Shown here in pieces: positions 1 through 4,672 of a stretch of DNA of 5,866 nt (position 1 is its first letter; every line of letters begins with the position of its first letter). Origin of the DNA: Ruminococcus sp. (GTDB taxonomy: Bacteria; Bacillota; Clostridia; Oscillospirales; Ruminococcaceae); NCBI GenBank assembly GCA_017544125.1, contig JAFYET010000113.1:1-5866 (forward strand), read 5' to 3'. The translations under genes were made by a program, and so were the position numbers. The notes below the pieces were generated by a model. It searched no databases. It was not told the DNA's origin and worked only from the letters and a program-made list of their open reading frames with translations.

Positions 1-53
1 CCCCCAGCGCCACCGAGGGCGTTGATTCGGAGAAGAAGAATAAAAATGCATAA
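1..53 (+). CDS. C-terminal end of a gene entering from the left
   Basis: Reading frame 3 is open from the left edge to a TAA at 51-53 and encodes PSATEGVDSEKKNKNA. The codons end mostly in G or C (about 11 of the first 13), as expected for real coding sequence here, and the other two plus frames give no better tail. The product ends in a charged, lysine-rich, probably disordered tail; its function cannot be told. The last codon (GCA) and the stop belong to the heptad repeat that begins at about 46, so the array defines the end of this protein. The gene converges on the ROK gene. Confidence 0.55.
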   Translation, partial: PSATEGVDSEKKNKNA

Positions 54-78
54 TGCATAATGCATAATGCATAATTAA
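46..78 (+). repeat. Heptad stop array A (4 x 7 nt)
   Basis: Four perfect tandem copies of ATGCATA lie at 46-52, 53-59, 60-66 and 67-73, followed by ATTAAGG. Read as TAA plus a tetranucleotide, stops fall at 51, 58, 65 and 72, exactly 7 nt apart and so in all three frames. The first is the stop of the incoming gene. The segment 69-81 is a perfect 13-bp inverted match to 193-205. Confidence 0.85.
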
Positions 79-100
79 GGTATGCGGCTTGCGCCGCATG
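78..100 (+). repeat. AGGT-hairpin module A
   Basis: AGGT (78-81) directly abuts a perfect 7-bp stem, ATGCGGC (82-88) with GCCGCAT (93-99), closed by a TTGC loop; T81 and G100 can add a wobble pair. The module follows heptad array A. The same plan (array, TTRAGGT, small GC-rich hairpin) recurs at 175-196 and 2024-2041 on the minus strand. Confidence 0.7.
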
Positions 101-105
101 ATATT

Positions 106-148
106 AAAAACCCGACCCCCGAAAGCTATTTCTTTCAGGGGTCGGTTT
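106..148. terminator. Intrinsic terminator between convergent genes
   Basis: Eight GC-rich pairs (112-119 with 138-145) are followed inward by one C120/A137 mismatch and five more pairs (121-125 with 132-136), loop 126-131. On the minus strand the stem runs into TTTTTAATAT (110-101), a good U-tract, so it most likely ends ROK transcription. On the plus strand the tail is TTTATATATATT, weaker but possibly enough to end the incoming gene, so it may act both ways. Confidence 0.8.
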
Positions 149-174
149 ATATATATTCAGATTTTTAAAATCCC

Positions 175-196
175 GTCGCCCGTAAGGGCGACACCT
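175..196 (-). repeat. AGGT-hairpin module B
   Basis: On the minus strand AGGT (196-193) abuts a perfect 7-bp stem, GTCGCCC (192-186) with GGGCGAC (181-175), loop TTAC. The upstream flank GCATAATTAAGGT (205-193) is identical to that of module A at 69-81, but the stem sequence is entirely different while stem length and loop size are kept. The module lies on the ROK side of the terminator and mirrors module A. Confidence 0.7.
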
Positions 197-208
197 TAAT
201 TATGCTTA

Positions 209-235
209 GCGTTTTCCGCTGAAAGCGGATAATGC
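209..235. repeat. Additional imperfect hairpin inside the ROK-side arm
   Basis: The stem is 209-220 with 224-235, 12 positions with one T/T mismatch (214/230) and one G-T wobble (211/233), and a 3-nt loop at 221-223. It sits in a roughly 36-bp segment (206-241) that separates heptad array B from the AATTAAGGT flank of module B and has no counterpart in the left arm, so it may be a small insertion or a further repeat unit. No U-tract follows it on either strand. Confidence 0.5.
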
Positions 236-241
236 GTGAAT

Positions 242-270
242 TTATGCATTATGCATTATAAATTATGCAT
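242..270 (-). repeat. Heptad stop array B (4 x 7 nt)
   Basis: On the minus strand the four units are ATGCATA (270-264), ATTTATA (263-257), ATGCATA (256-250) and ATGCATA (249-243). Stop codons TAA begin at 265, 258, 251 and 244, exactly 7 nt apart. The second unit from the gene is changed, but only outside the stop codon. The first TAA and the GCA before it are the final codons of the ROK gene. Confidence 0.85.
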
Positions 271-1492
271 CAAATCCGCCACGGTTGAAGAAGAGCTCTC
301 TGATAGCGAGGGCGCAGCCTGAGAGGAAGCGGTGCTTGTCTTCGATGATAGAAAGCTCTATCTTAGAAGCAACGCTGTCGCCTGCGATCTTCTTTACTGC
401 CGAGATGAGGTCTGCAAACTCCTCGTCATTGACGCTGAACTTGTGCAGAACCAGCTTCTGGGGGTTGGTGGAGAAGAAGAGGTTGTTGAGAAGAACTGCG
501 GTAAGCTCAGTTACCGAGTGGTATATCTCTGTAACGCCCTTGTCGCCCTTTGCCTTTGCCGCTGTTACGGCGCTGAGGGTCATCTTTGATGCGTCACCCT
601 CGCACAGTTCAAAGAGAACGGGGGTGTTTTCCTTTGAGAATGCGCTCTTTGCCTTGCGTATAACGGCATGAGGGGTTATCTCATTCTCTGCACAGCCACG
701 CCTGCCGCACTTGCATACCTCGGTAGACTGGGGGTCGATGATTATCTTATCAACGAAGTCGGTTCTGTTATCGTAGGATATGATAGGGTCATTAAGGTTT
801 GTAACTACGAAATTGAGGTTTGAGCCGTACTGCAAGAATGCTATATTGTGCCTGTCAGGATCCTTCGACTTCTGGAAGTCGATATTAGCCATTGATGTGC
901 CCTTGACCGAGTTATCGAAAACCAGCGGCAGGGTAGTGTAGCCACGCACATACTCCTCAGCCTTTTCGTAATCAGGCTCGCCGTTAACAATGTCGATGCC
1001 GAGCCTTGCGTTCATTGTCGGGAAGATGCCGAAGCCTATGCCCAGGATGTTCTCTTTCTTTAAGCAGTTGTCGGCAAGAACCTCCTGAACGGAAGCCTTG
1101 ATATAGTCAAATATAGTTTCCTTGCTTGTCTTTGCATCAATTGCCAGGTTCCTCTTATCGAGCACGGCGCCCGAAAGTGTGGAAAGACCAACGCTTACGA
1201 TATCCTCCTCTATAGTAACGCCCAGAGCGAACTTATAGTGGTGGTTTATGTCGATAAGTATCTTCTTTCTGCCACGGGGGGCTTTTTCGGTGGTGTGCTT
1301 ATACTCACCTATCTCGGCTATAATGCCCTGCTCTATCATCTCATTCGTGATGATAGTAACGGCTGCTCTTGTAAGCTCCAGAGTGCCTGCGATATCTATT
1401 CTCGATGTGGGACCTCTCTGCTTTAATATCTTAAGGACCTGCATTCTGTTTCTGCGCTTTAGATCTAATTTGCTGATTCCGTGCTGCTCCAT
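263..1492 (-). CDS. ROK-family transcriptional repressor (NagC/XylR type)
   Basis: The 409-aa product has the usual ROK-repressor layout: an N-terminal winged helix-turn-helix (about residues 10-75; VLKILKQRGPTSRIDIA then LTRAAVTIITNEMIEQGII) and a C-terminal ROK sugar-kinase-like domain (about 85-400). The zinc cysteine motif is present as C260-K-C262-G-R-R-G-C267-A-E269. Two family signatures are lost: the GEIGH segment that gives the zinc/sugar-binding histidine reads DFVDK (245-249), and the catalytic NDxN-type aspartate region reads DNS (193-195). By family knowledge such proteins bind DNA and respond to sugars; this one should lack kinase activity and may sense an atypical ligand or none. 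The ATG at 1492 has GGAGG (1504-1500) 7 nt upstream. The last codon and stop lie in heptad array B. No sugar-use genes are adjacent, so the target is unknown. Confidence 0.88.
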   Translation of the reverse strand: MEQHGISKLDLKRRNRMQVLKILKQRGPTSRIDIAGTLELTRAAVTIITNEMIEQGIIAEIGEYKHTTEKAPRGRKKILIDINHHYKFALGVTIEEDIVSVGLSTLSGAVLDKRNLAIDAKTSKETIFDYIKASVQEVLADNCLKKENILGIGFGIFPTMNARLGIDIVNGEPDYEKAEEYVRGYTTLPLVFDNSVKGTSMANIDFQKSKDPDRHNIAFLQYGSNLNFVVTNLNDPIISYDNRTDFVDKIIIDPQSTEVCKCGRRGCAENEITPHAVIRKAKSAFSKENTPVLFELCEGDASKMTLSAVTAAKAKGDKGVTEIYHSVTELTAVLLNNLFFSTNPQKLVLHKFSVNDEEFADLISAVKKIAGDSVASKIELSIIEDKHRFLSGCALAIRELFFNRGGFDA

Positions 1493-1520
1493 ACATTAAC
1501 CTCCATATATTATTTCAAAC

Positions 1521-1547
1521 AAAAAAGGCGTGCCGAAAAAACACGCC
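1521..1547 (-). terminator. Intrinsic terminator in the ROK leader (possible attenuator)
   Basis: On the minus strand a 6-bp GC-rich stem, GGCGTG (1547-1542) with CACGCC (1532-1527), is followed at once by six U residues (1526-1521). It lies only 16 nt before the ROK ribosome binding site, so no separate promoter fits between it and the gene. It could be the distant terminator of the ydbC-like gene (150 nt after its stop), but then ROK could only be expressed by read-through or conditional antitermination. A weak alternative pairing exists between AAAGGC (1592-1587) and GCCTTT (1529-1524). Confidence 0.7.
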
Positions 1548-1601
1548 CGATAAAAGTCTATGGTGCTTTTCACCAAAAAAGACGATGCCTTTCAAGTAAA
1601 A

Positions 1602-1610
1602 AGTATAACA
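1602..1610 (-). promoter_or_regulatory. Candidate extended -10 promoter for ROK
   Basis: The minus strand has TGT (1610-1608) directly before TATACT (1607-1602), matching the extended -10 pattern TGnTATAAT. No convincing -35 is found at 16-18 nt. A start near 1595 would give a leader of about 100 nt that includes the hairpin 1562-1574 and the terminator 1521-1547. Confidence 0.4.
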
Positions 1611-1623
1611 ATTAAATATTACA

Positions 1624-1640
1624 CTGTTATGAACAAACAG
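1624..1640. promoter_or_regulatory. Candidate operator (inverted repeat) upstream of ROK
   Basis: CTGTT (1624-1628) and AACAG (1636-1640) form an inverted repeat with a 7-nt spacer, at about the -35 region of the proposed ROK promoter. ROK repressors often repress themselves through such dyads, so autoregulation is possible. Five-base arms in AT-rich DNA are weak evidence. Confidence 0.25.
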
Positions 1641-1697
1641 CCTATAATTTATTTCTTTAATTATTGTTTACATTTGGTTAATAGCTGAAGCACTAAT

Positions 1698-1949
1698 TCA
1701 CACAAAATTGCTCTCGTCGATATCGTCCTCTATCTCCTCGCCGTTGAGTATAGCCTTGAGCTTTTCAACTTCCTCCTCGGTAAGGGTAACGCCCTTGCCC
1801 ATTCTTGCGTGGTCGGGGCTCCACTCTCTGATGTCGAACTTAGGCTCACGGTCGTTCCAGCTGACCATGTTTATCTCCTTAGTCCAGCCCTTTGCATTCT
1901 CCGAAAGAACGCCCAGCTCCTTTGTGATCTCATACTTTAATTCTGCCAT
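1698..1949 (-). CDS. ydbC: YdbC-like PC4-family nucleic-acid-binding protein
   Basis: This 83-aa protein matches the bacterial YdbC/PC4 domain family, as in Lactococcus YdbC. The signature stretches are LSENAKGWTKEINMVSWND (residues 15-33), PKFDIREWSPDHARMGKG (36-53) and the following TLTEEEVEKLKAIL helix. By family knowledge it is a small dimer with a PC4-like fold that binds single-stranded DNA or RNA with little sequence specificity; its cell role is poorly known. The tail after residue 69 (GEEIEDDIDESNFV) is strongly acidic, which could modulate binding, as acidic segments do in other PC4-like proteins. The start ATG at 1949 has AGGAG (1963-1959) 9 nt upstream. No clear promoter is seen in the 112 nt between it and the flippase stop, so cotranscription with the flippase is plausible. 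Confidence 0.88.
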   Translation of the reverse strand: MAELKYEITKELGVLSENAKGWTKEINMVSWNDREPKFDIREWSPDHARMGKGVTLTEEEVEKLKAILNGEEIEDDIDESNFV

Positions 1950-2023
1950 TTTTATCTACTCCTTTTATAGTTATTTTGTTTGTGGTTTCTTAATCTGTGT
2001 TGGCGTTTGTCCGTATGGATATC

Positions 2024-2041
2024 TGCGGCGCAGCCGCACCT
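2024..2041 (-). repeat. AGGT-hairpin module C
   Basis: On the minus strand AGGT (2041-2038) abuts a GCGGC/GCCGC stem (2037-2033 with 2029-2025) with loop TGC; T2038 and A2024 can add a sixth pair. It directly follows heptad array C and resembles module A in order, stem core and flank (GTTGAGGT against ATTAAGGT). No U-tract follows, so it is not a standard terminator. Confidence 0.65.
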
Positions 2042-2070
2042 CAACTGTTAACTGTTACACGTTAACTGTT
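2041..2070 (-). repeat. Heptad stop array C (4 x 7 nt)
   Basis: On the minus strand the units are AACAGTT (2070-2064), AACGTGT (2063-2057), AACAGTT (2056-2050) and AACAGTT (2049-2043). Stop codons begin at 2064 (TAA), 2057 (TAA), 2050 (TAA) and 2043 (TGA), exactly 7 nt apart. The first is the flippase stop, and its preceding codons AAC AGT come from the first unit. As in array B, the second unit from the gene is the changed one, with its stop kept. Confidence 0.82.
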
Positions 2071-3519
2071 TTGCGGTTTTTTTCTTATCCTGCCCATTAC
2101 CGCACCGATCATCTTCATAAGCATCGACTTCATAGCCCTGTAATTTATGAGCAGAAGCAGCCCGTAAAGACCGAAGAGTATAAGATAGCGGCAGCTTGTC
2201 CTCGGTATATAGTTTGCAAGCACCATGAGCACTAAAACTATGTTGCTGCCGAAGAACACTACTTTGTTGAACTTAAAGCCCACCAGCTTTTTAGCATCTA
2301 TCGCCCTGACTATAAACACCGCACCGTAGCCGCACACGGTAGAAACTGCCGTGGCATACAGCCCGAAGCGCCGCAGGAAGATGATGTTTATGCCTATATT
2401 TATAACGCCTGCAAGTATGCTTGTGTACATGGTCTTTTTGGTCTTCTTTGTTGCCACATACACGCTGCCCAGGAAGGTGGTGAAGCATATGAATATCATC
2501 GAGTATATGAGTATGGGGGAATAGAGCTTTGCGTCCTGGAAATCAGCGCCTATCCACAGCTTTGTTATAAGCCGCACGAACACTAAGCACCCGCCCGCAA
2601 GGCAGTACATCAGCGTCTGGTTGGCATCAAATACGTTTTGATAGAATTCCGACCTGTCGTCAGAGTCATTCTCGGTTATGGCTGACATATTCCACGCCTG
2701 ACCGAACATAAGGTAGATAGACGACACTATGTTAGGTATCTTATACGCCGCCGATAGAATGCCCGTCGAGCCCTTGCCGAGATAGCTTGCCGACATGAAG
2801 CTGTCGCAGGTATTTGTGAGCAGCCACAGCACCTGTGCGGGTATCATGGGTATAGAGTAGCGAAGTATTGCGTTTAAAAGCTCTCTGTCTACGTGCTTAA
2901 AGTCGATATACCGCCACAGCTTTGCCGAAACGGTAAGGAACACGAATGAGCAAAGGTCTGAAAGGATTATCGCCAGCAGATAGCCCTTTACGTCCATTTT
3001 GCAGCCGATTATCAGCACGGCTGTCCACATAAGGGTCATAAAAGTTGCCAGCAGCCCGTCAAAGGCGAAGAGCCTGACTTTTTCGAGCGAGCGCACGAAT
3101 GAGGAATACACCCACCGAAGCGATGCCGTACACACATATATACATAATAGTATAGTATATTCGCCCACATAGGTATCGAGCACGCTCGTCAGCTTGACTA
3201 TGGGCATTATCACGCACAGTGCCGCAAGCCCCGAGAAGACAACGAGGTTGCCTATGGTAAAGACTTTGACGTTATCGACCGCCTTATCAAGGCCGAAGCG
3301 TATCATAGCCTCATACACCGTCAGCGAGAATATAGGTATCAGCCAGTTGGCTATCTGGACTATAAGGTCGGTCTGACCCAGCTGCTCGGTGGTGAGGTAG
3401 TTGGTATATATCGGCACTAAAAACAGCACAAGCACCTTTGAGCTGAATGAGCCGAGCGCAAATATTATAGTATTAGAGACGAGCTTTTTATAGCTGCCTG
3501 TTTTTTTGTTCTCTGACAT
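2062..3519 (-). CDS. Polysaccharide flippase, MOP/MATE superfamily (Wzx-like)
   Basis: From the start chosen here the product is 485 aa, a usual length for Wzx/PST-type flippases of the MOP superfamily, with about 12-14 hydrophobic segments. The N-terminus (VSNTIIFALGSFSSKVLVLF then PIYTNYLTTEQLGQTDL) and the mid-protein LGKGSTGILSAAYKIPNIVS are typical of the family. The likely role is moving lipid-linked glycans across the membrane for surface polysaccharide. The C-terminus is basic. The third of three clustered ATGs (3519) is chosen because GGAG (3529-3526) lies 6 nt before it; the first ATG at 3531 has no ribosome binding site. No glycosyltransferases are adjacent, so it is an orphan here. 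A promoter at 3792-3820 implies a leader of about 265 nt that contains a whole MITE-like element. The stop lies in heptad array C. Confidence 0.88.
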   Translation of the reverse strand: MSENKKTGSYKKLVSNTIIFALGSFSSKVLVLFLVPIYTNYLTTEQLGQTDLIVQIANWLIPIFSLTVYEAMIRFGLDKAVDNVKVFTIGNLVVFSGLAALCVIMPIVKLTSVLDTYVGEYTILLCIYVCTASLRWVYSSFVRSLEKVRLFAFDGLLATFMTLMWTAVLIIGCKMDVKGYLLAIILSDLCSFVFLTVSAKLWRYIDFKHVDRELLNAILRYSIPMIPAQVLWLLTNTCDSFMSASYLGKGSTGILSAAYKIPNIVSSIYLMFGQAWNMSAITENDSDDRSEFYQNVFDANQTLMYCLAGGCLVFVRLITKLWIGADFQDAKLYSPILIYSMIFICFTTFLGSVYVATKKTKKTMYTSILAGVINIGINIIFLRRFGLYATAVSTVCGYGAVFIVRAIDAKKLVGFKFNKVVFFGSNIVLVLMVLANYIPRTSCRYLILFGLYGLLLLINYRAMKSMLMKMIGAVMGRIRKKPQNS

Positions 3520-3525
3520 ATCCAT

Positions 3526-3529
3526 CTCC
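3526..3529 (-). promoter_or_regulatory. Ribosome binding site that decides the flippase start
   Basis: The ATG cluster reads ATGGAGATGGATATG on the minus strand (3531-3517). The GGAG inside it is 6 nt from the third ATG, ideal spacing, but would be useless to the first two. Translation therefore probably begins MSENKKTG. Confidence 0.6.
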
Positions 3530-3541
3530 ATGCTTGCAAGA

Positions 3542-3763
3542 TAAATCGGAAGTTGTAGAACCCCTCCGTCACCAATGCCCGTTGGGCATTGGTGACACCT
3601 CCCCTTTCAGGGGAGGCATATCATTGCCGTTGGGTAGCATTTACTTACCCTTAACTAAGTACTTCGCCTCCCCTGCCAAGGGGAGGGGGACCACCGACAC
3701 TCGCTGAGTGGCGGTGGTGGAGGGGTTCCGCCTGCGGTGCAAAGCCCCACAACTTCCGATTTA
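3542..3763. mobile_element. MITE-like palindromic element (222 bp, 15-bp terminal inverted repeats)
   Basis: The ends TAAATCGGAAGTTGT (3542-3556) and its exact reverse complement (3749-3763) are perfect 15-bp terminal inverted repeats. Inside, a second inverted pair runs 3558-3573 with 3713-3728 (ten exact pairs, then six with two wobbles). The interior is a chain of hairpins: 3568-3596 (13 bp, 3-nt loop), 3598-3616 (8 bp), 3667-3686 (8 bp, the same CCTCCCCT stem) and 3691-3717. There is no coding potential. Each end carries TA, so the outermost TA may be the target duplication, as with IS630/Tc1-mariner-type MITEs; no longer duplication is seen. It lies between the flippase promoter and start codon. 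Confidence 0.8.
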
Positions 3764-3791
3764 CACTATCATTTTGAAAACTACAAAAGTT

Positions 3792-3820
3792 ATTATATCA
3801 CACTAAGGCTCAAATTGCAA
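3792..3820 (-). promoter_or_regulatory. Sigma-A-type promoter for the flippase
   Basis: On the minus strand TTGCAA (3820-3815) and TATAAT (3797-3792) are separated by exactly 17 nt. The 14 nt around the -10 (3804-3791) are identical to those of the right-edge promoter at 5675-5688. Transcription would start near 3785 and cross the MITE-like element before the flippase start. Confidence 0.7.
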
Positions 3821-3868
3821 CCGATTTGCATATTTTTTAAAATATGATAAGAAAATTTCAAAAAGCTA

Positions 3869-3897
3869 TTGAAAAAAATAAAAAAATAAGTTATACT
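3869..3897 (+). promoter_or_regulatory. Sigma-A-type promoter for the small membrane peptide and GNAT gene
   Basis: TTGAAA (3869-3874) and TATACT (3892-3897) are 17 nt apart, with A-rich DNA in the spacer and upstream. It points at the small gene starting at 3940 and is divergent from the flippase promoter 50 bp away. Confidence 0.65.
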
Positions 3898-3939
3898 ATA
3901 TTATAAGGAAATATGGAAAACTTTCAGGAGGGCGGTAAT

Positions 3940-4062
3940 ATGTGTAAGGCGTTAAAGGTTCTTTGCGGGGTGGCTCTTTCGGCGTTGTTTGCTTACGGGG
4001 TGTTCAAGGTGGTATACCTTATAATATCCGAGAAGAAGGATTATTTTGAGGCACCGCTGTAA
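3940..4062 (+). CDS. 40-aa single-pass membrane peptide, function unknown
   Basis: A short ORF has a near-ideal ribosome binding site (AGGAGGG, 3926-3932, 7 nt before ATG) and a good promoter at 3869-3897. The product begins MCKALKVLCGVALSALFAYG and ends with a short charged tail, SEKKDYFEAPL. Residues 5-29 form one hydrophobic segment; two cysteines (C2, C9) sit at its start. By charge (K3, K6 at the N-terminus, a mixed-charge C-terminus) the topology is uncertain. A lipoprotein is unlikely because no proper lipobox is seen. I do not recognise a family. It is followed 73 nt later by the GNAT gene and is probably on the same transcript, separated by a strong hairpin that starts at its stop codon. 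Confidence 0.7.
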   Translation: MCKALKVLCGVALSALFAYGVFKVVYLIISEKKDYFEAPL

Positions 4063-4110
4063 AGGCGGCACTAAGAGCGTAGACGGGCGGCGGGGTTCTT
4101 TGCCGCCTTT
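4061..4110 (+). promoter_or_regulatory. Hairpin region with two competing stems before the GNAT gene
   Basis: AAAGGCGGCA (4061-4070) pairs perfectly over 10 bp with TGCCGCCTTT (4101-4110), starting inside the small gene's stop codon. The 3' arm can instead pair with a nearer GGCGGC (4086-4091). Both are followed by GTTTATT, a poor U-tract. It could be a leaky terminator that lowers GNAT expression, an mRNA-stabilising 3' end of the small gene, or a two-state switch; the sequence does not decide. Confidence 0.5.
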
Positions 4111-4135
4111 GTTTATTAAAGAAAGCGTGAATGAT

Positions 4136-4630
4136 ATGAAGATAAGACCATACAGATACGGCGAGGATTTTGAAGCGGTCGCATCGTTTATGAGCGATGA
4201 GCGGGCTCATGCCTTATGGTGCGCAAATATATTCAGATACCCGCTGGCGCAGGCAGGCTTTGAGCTAAAGCTGCGTGAGCTTTATGCGGCGAGCGGCGAT
4301 GAGGCGTTTATTGCGCTTGACGACGACGGGGCGGCTGTGGGCTTTTTTTGCTTGTCGGGCAAAGATGAGCAGGGGGCTGTGATGCTTAAATTCGTGATAC
4401 TCTCACCGCAGCTGAGGGGCAGGGGCTTTGGCAGGCAGATGTTAAAGCTCGCAGTGGCGCAGGCATTTGAAAAGGGTGCTGCTGCCGTGACGCTGAGCGT
4501 TTTCTCGGTAAACGACAAGGCAAGGCGCTGCTACATAGCCGCAGGCTTTGAGGAAAAGCCTGTGACCGCAGGCTCATTCGCCTGGGGCGGCGAGATATGG
4601 GGCAGGTCGGTCTTAGAGATAAAGAAATAG
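4136..4630 (+). CDS. GNAT-family N-acetyltransferase
   Basis: The 164-aa protein has the GNAT fold signature: beta strand and acetyl-CoA loop at about 84-103 (LKFVILSPQLRGRGFGRQML, with the Q/R-x-x-G-x-G/A pattern at R94-G-R-G-F-G) and the C-terminal SVNDKARRCYIAAGF (114-128), in which N116 and Y123 are the usual co-factor and general-acid positions. It transfers an acetyl group from acetyl-CoA to an unknown amine; the substrate cannot be inferred. The ATG at 4136 was chosen because homology-like sequence starts at MKIRPY; GTG at 4127 is in frame and possible. Neither has a strong ribosome binding site (only AAAG, 4122-4125). Upstream residues from an earlier in-frame ATG at 4046 overlap the small gene and the hairpin, and look non-coding. 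A strong terminator follows. Confidence 0.85.
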   Translation: MKIRPYRYGEDFEAVASFMSDERAHALWCANIFRYPLAQAGFELKLRELYAASGDEAFIALDDDGAAVGFFCLSGKDEQGAVMLKFVILSPQLRGRGFGRQMLKLAVAQAFEKGAAAVTLSVFSVNDKARRCYIAAGFEEKPVTAGSFAWGGEIWGRSVLEIKK

Positions 4631-4644
4631 CAGGATAAAGCACA

Positions 4645-4672
4645 ATGTCCGCCGTGTGGCGGACATTTTTTT
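4645..4672 (+). terminator. Intrinsic terminator of the GNAT gene
   Basis: A perfect 9-bp stem, ATGTCCGCC (4645-4653) with GGCGGACAT (4658-4666), loop GTGT, runs into seven T (4666-4672), 14 nt after the GNAT stop. In the other direction the stem lies downstream of the SleB-like gene but lacks a good U-tract, so termination that way is uncertain. Confidence 0.92.

Noticed and set aside
46..73. CRISPR-like array
   Set aside because: Units are 7 nt and contiguous, with no spacers and no cas genes nearby.
263..1492. ROK protein as a glucokinase or fructokinase
   Set aside because: The N-terminal winged helix-turn-helix and the lost catalytic aspartate region point to a repressor.
1521..1640. 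Known riboswitch or T-box in the ROK leader
   Set aside because: The leader is only about 100 nt and shows no T-box sequence (TGGNACCGCG-like) or other riboswitch core that I can recognise.
1708..2235. Plus-strand ORF of 175 aa opposite the ydbC-like gene and the flippase end
   Set aside because: It is antisense to two well-supported genes, crosses the repeat module, and its serine-rich product shows no domain.
3520..3531. Flippase start at the first ATG (3531)
   Set aside because: No ribosome binding site precedes it, whereas GGAG is well placed for the third ATG at 3519.
3542..3763. Complete insertion sequence with transposase
   Set aside because: The element is only 222 bp, made of hairpins, and has no ORF of useful length; it can only be non-autonomous.
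4046..4135. Longer GNAT with 30 extra N-terminal residues
   Set aside because: The extension overlaps the small membrane gene and translates the hairpin region; GNAT-like sequence begins only at 4136, or 4127 if GTG is used.
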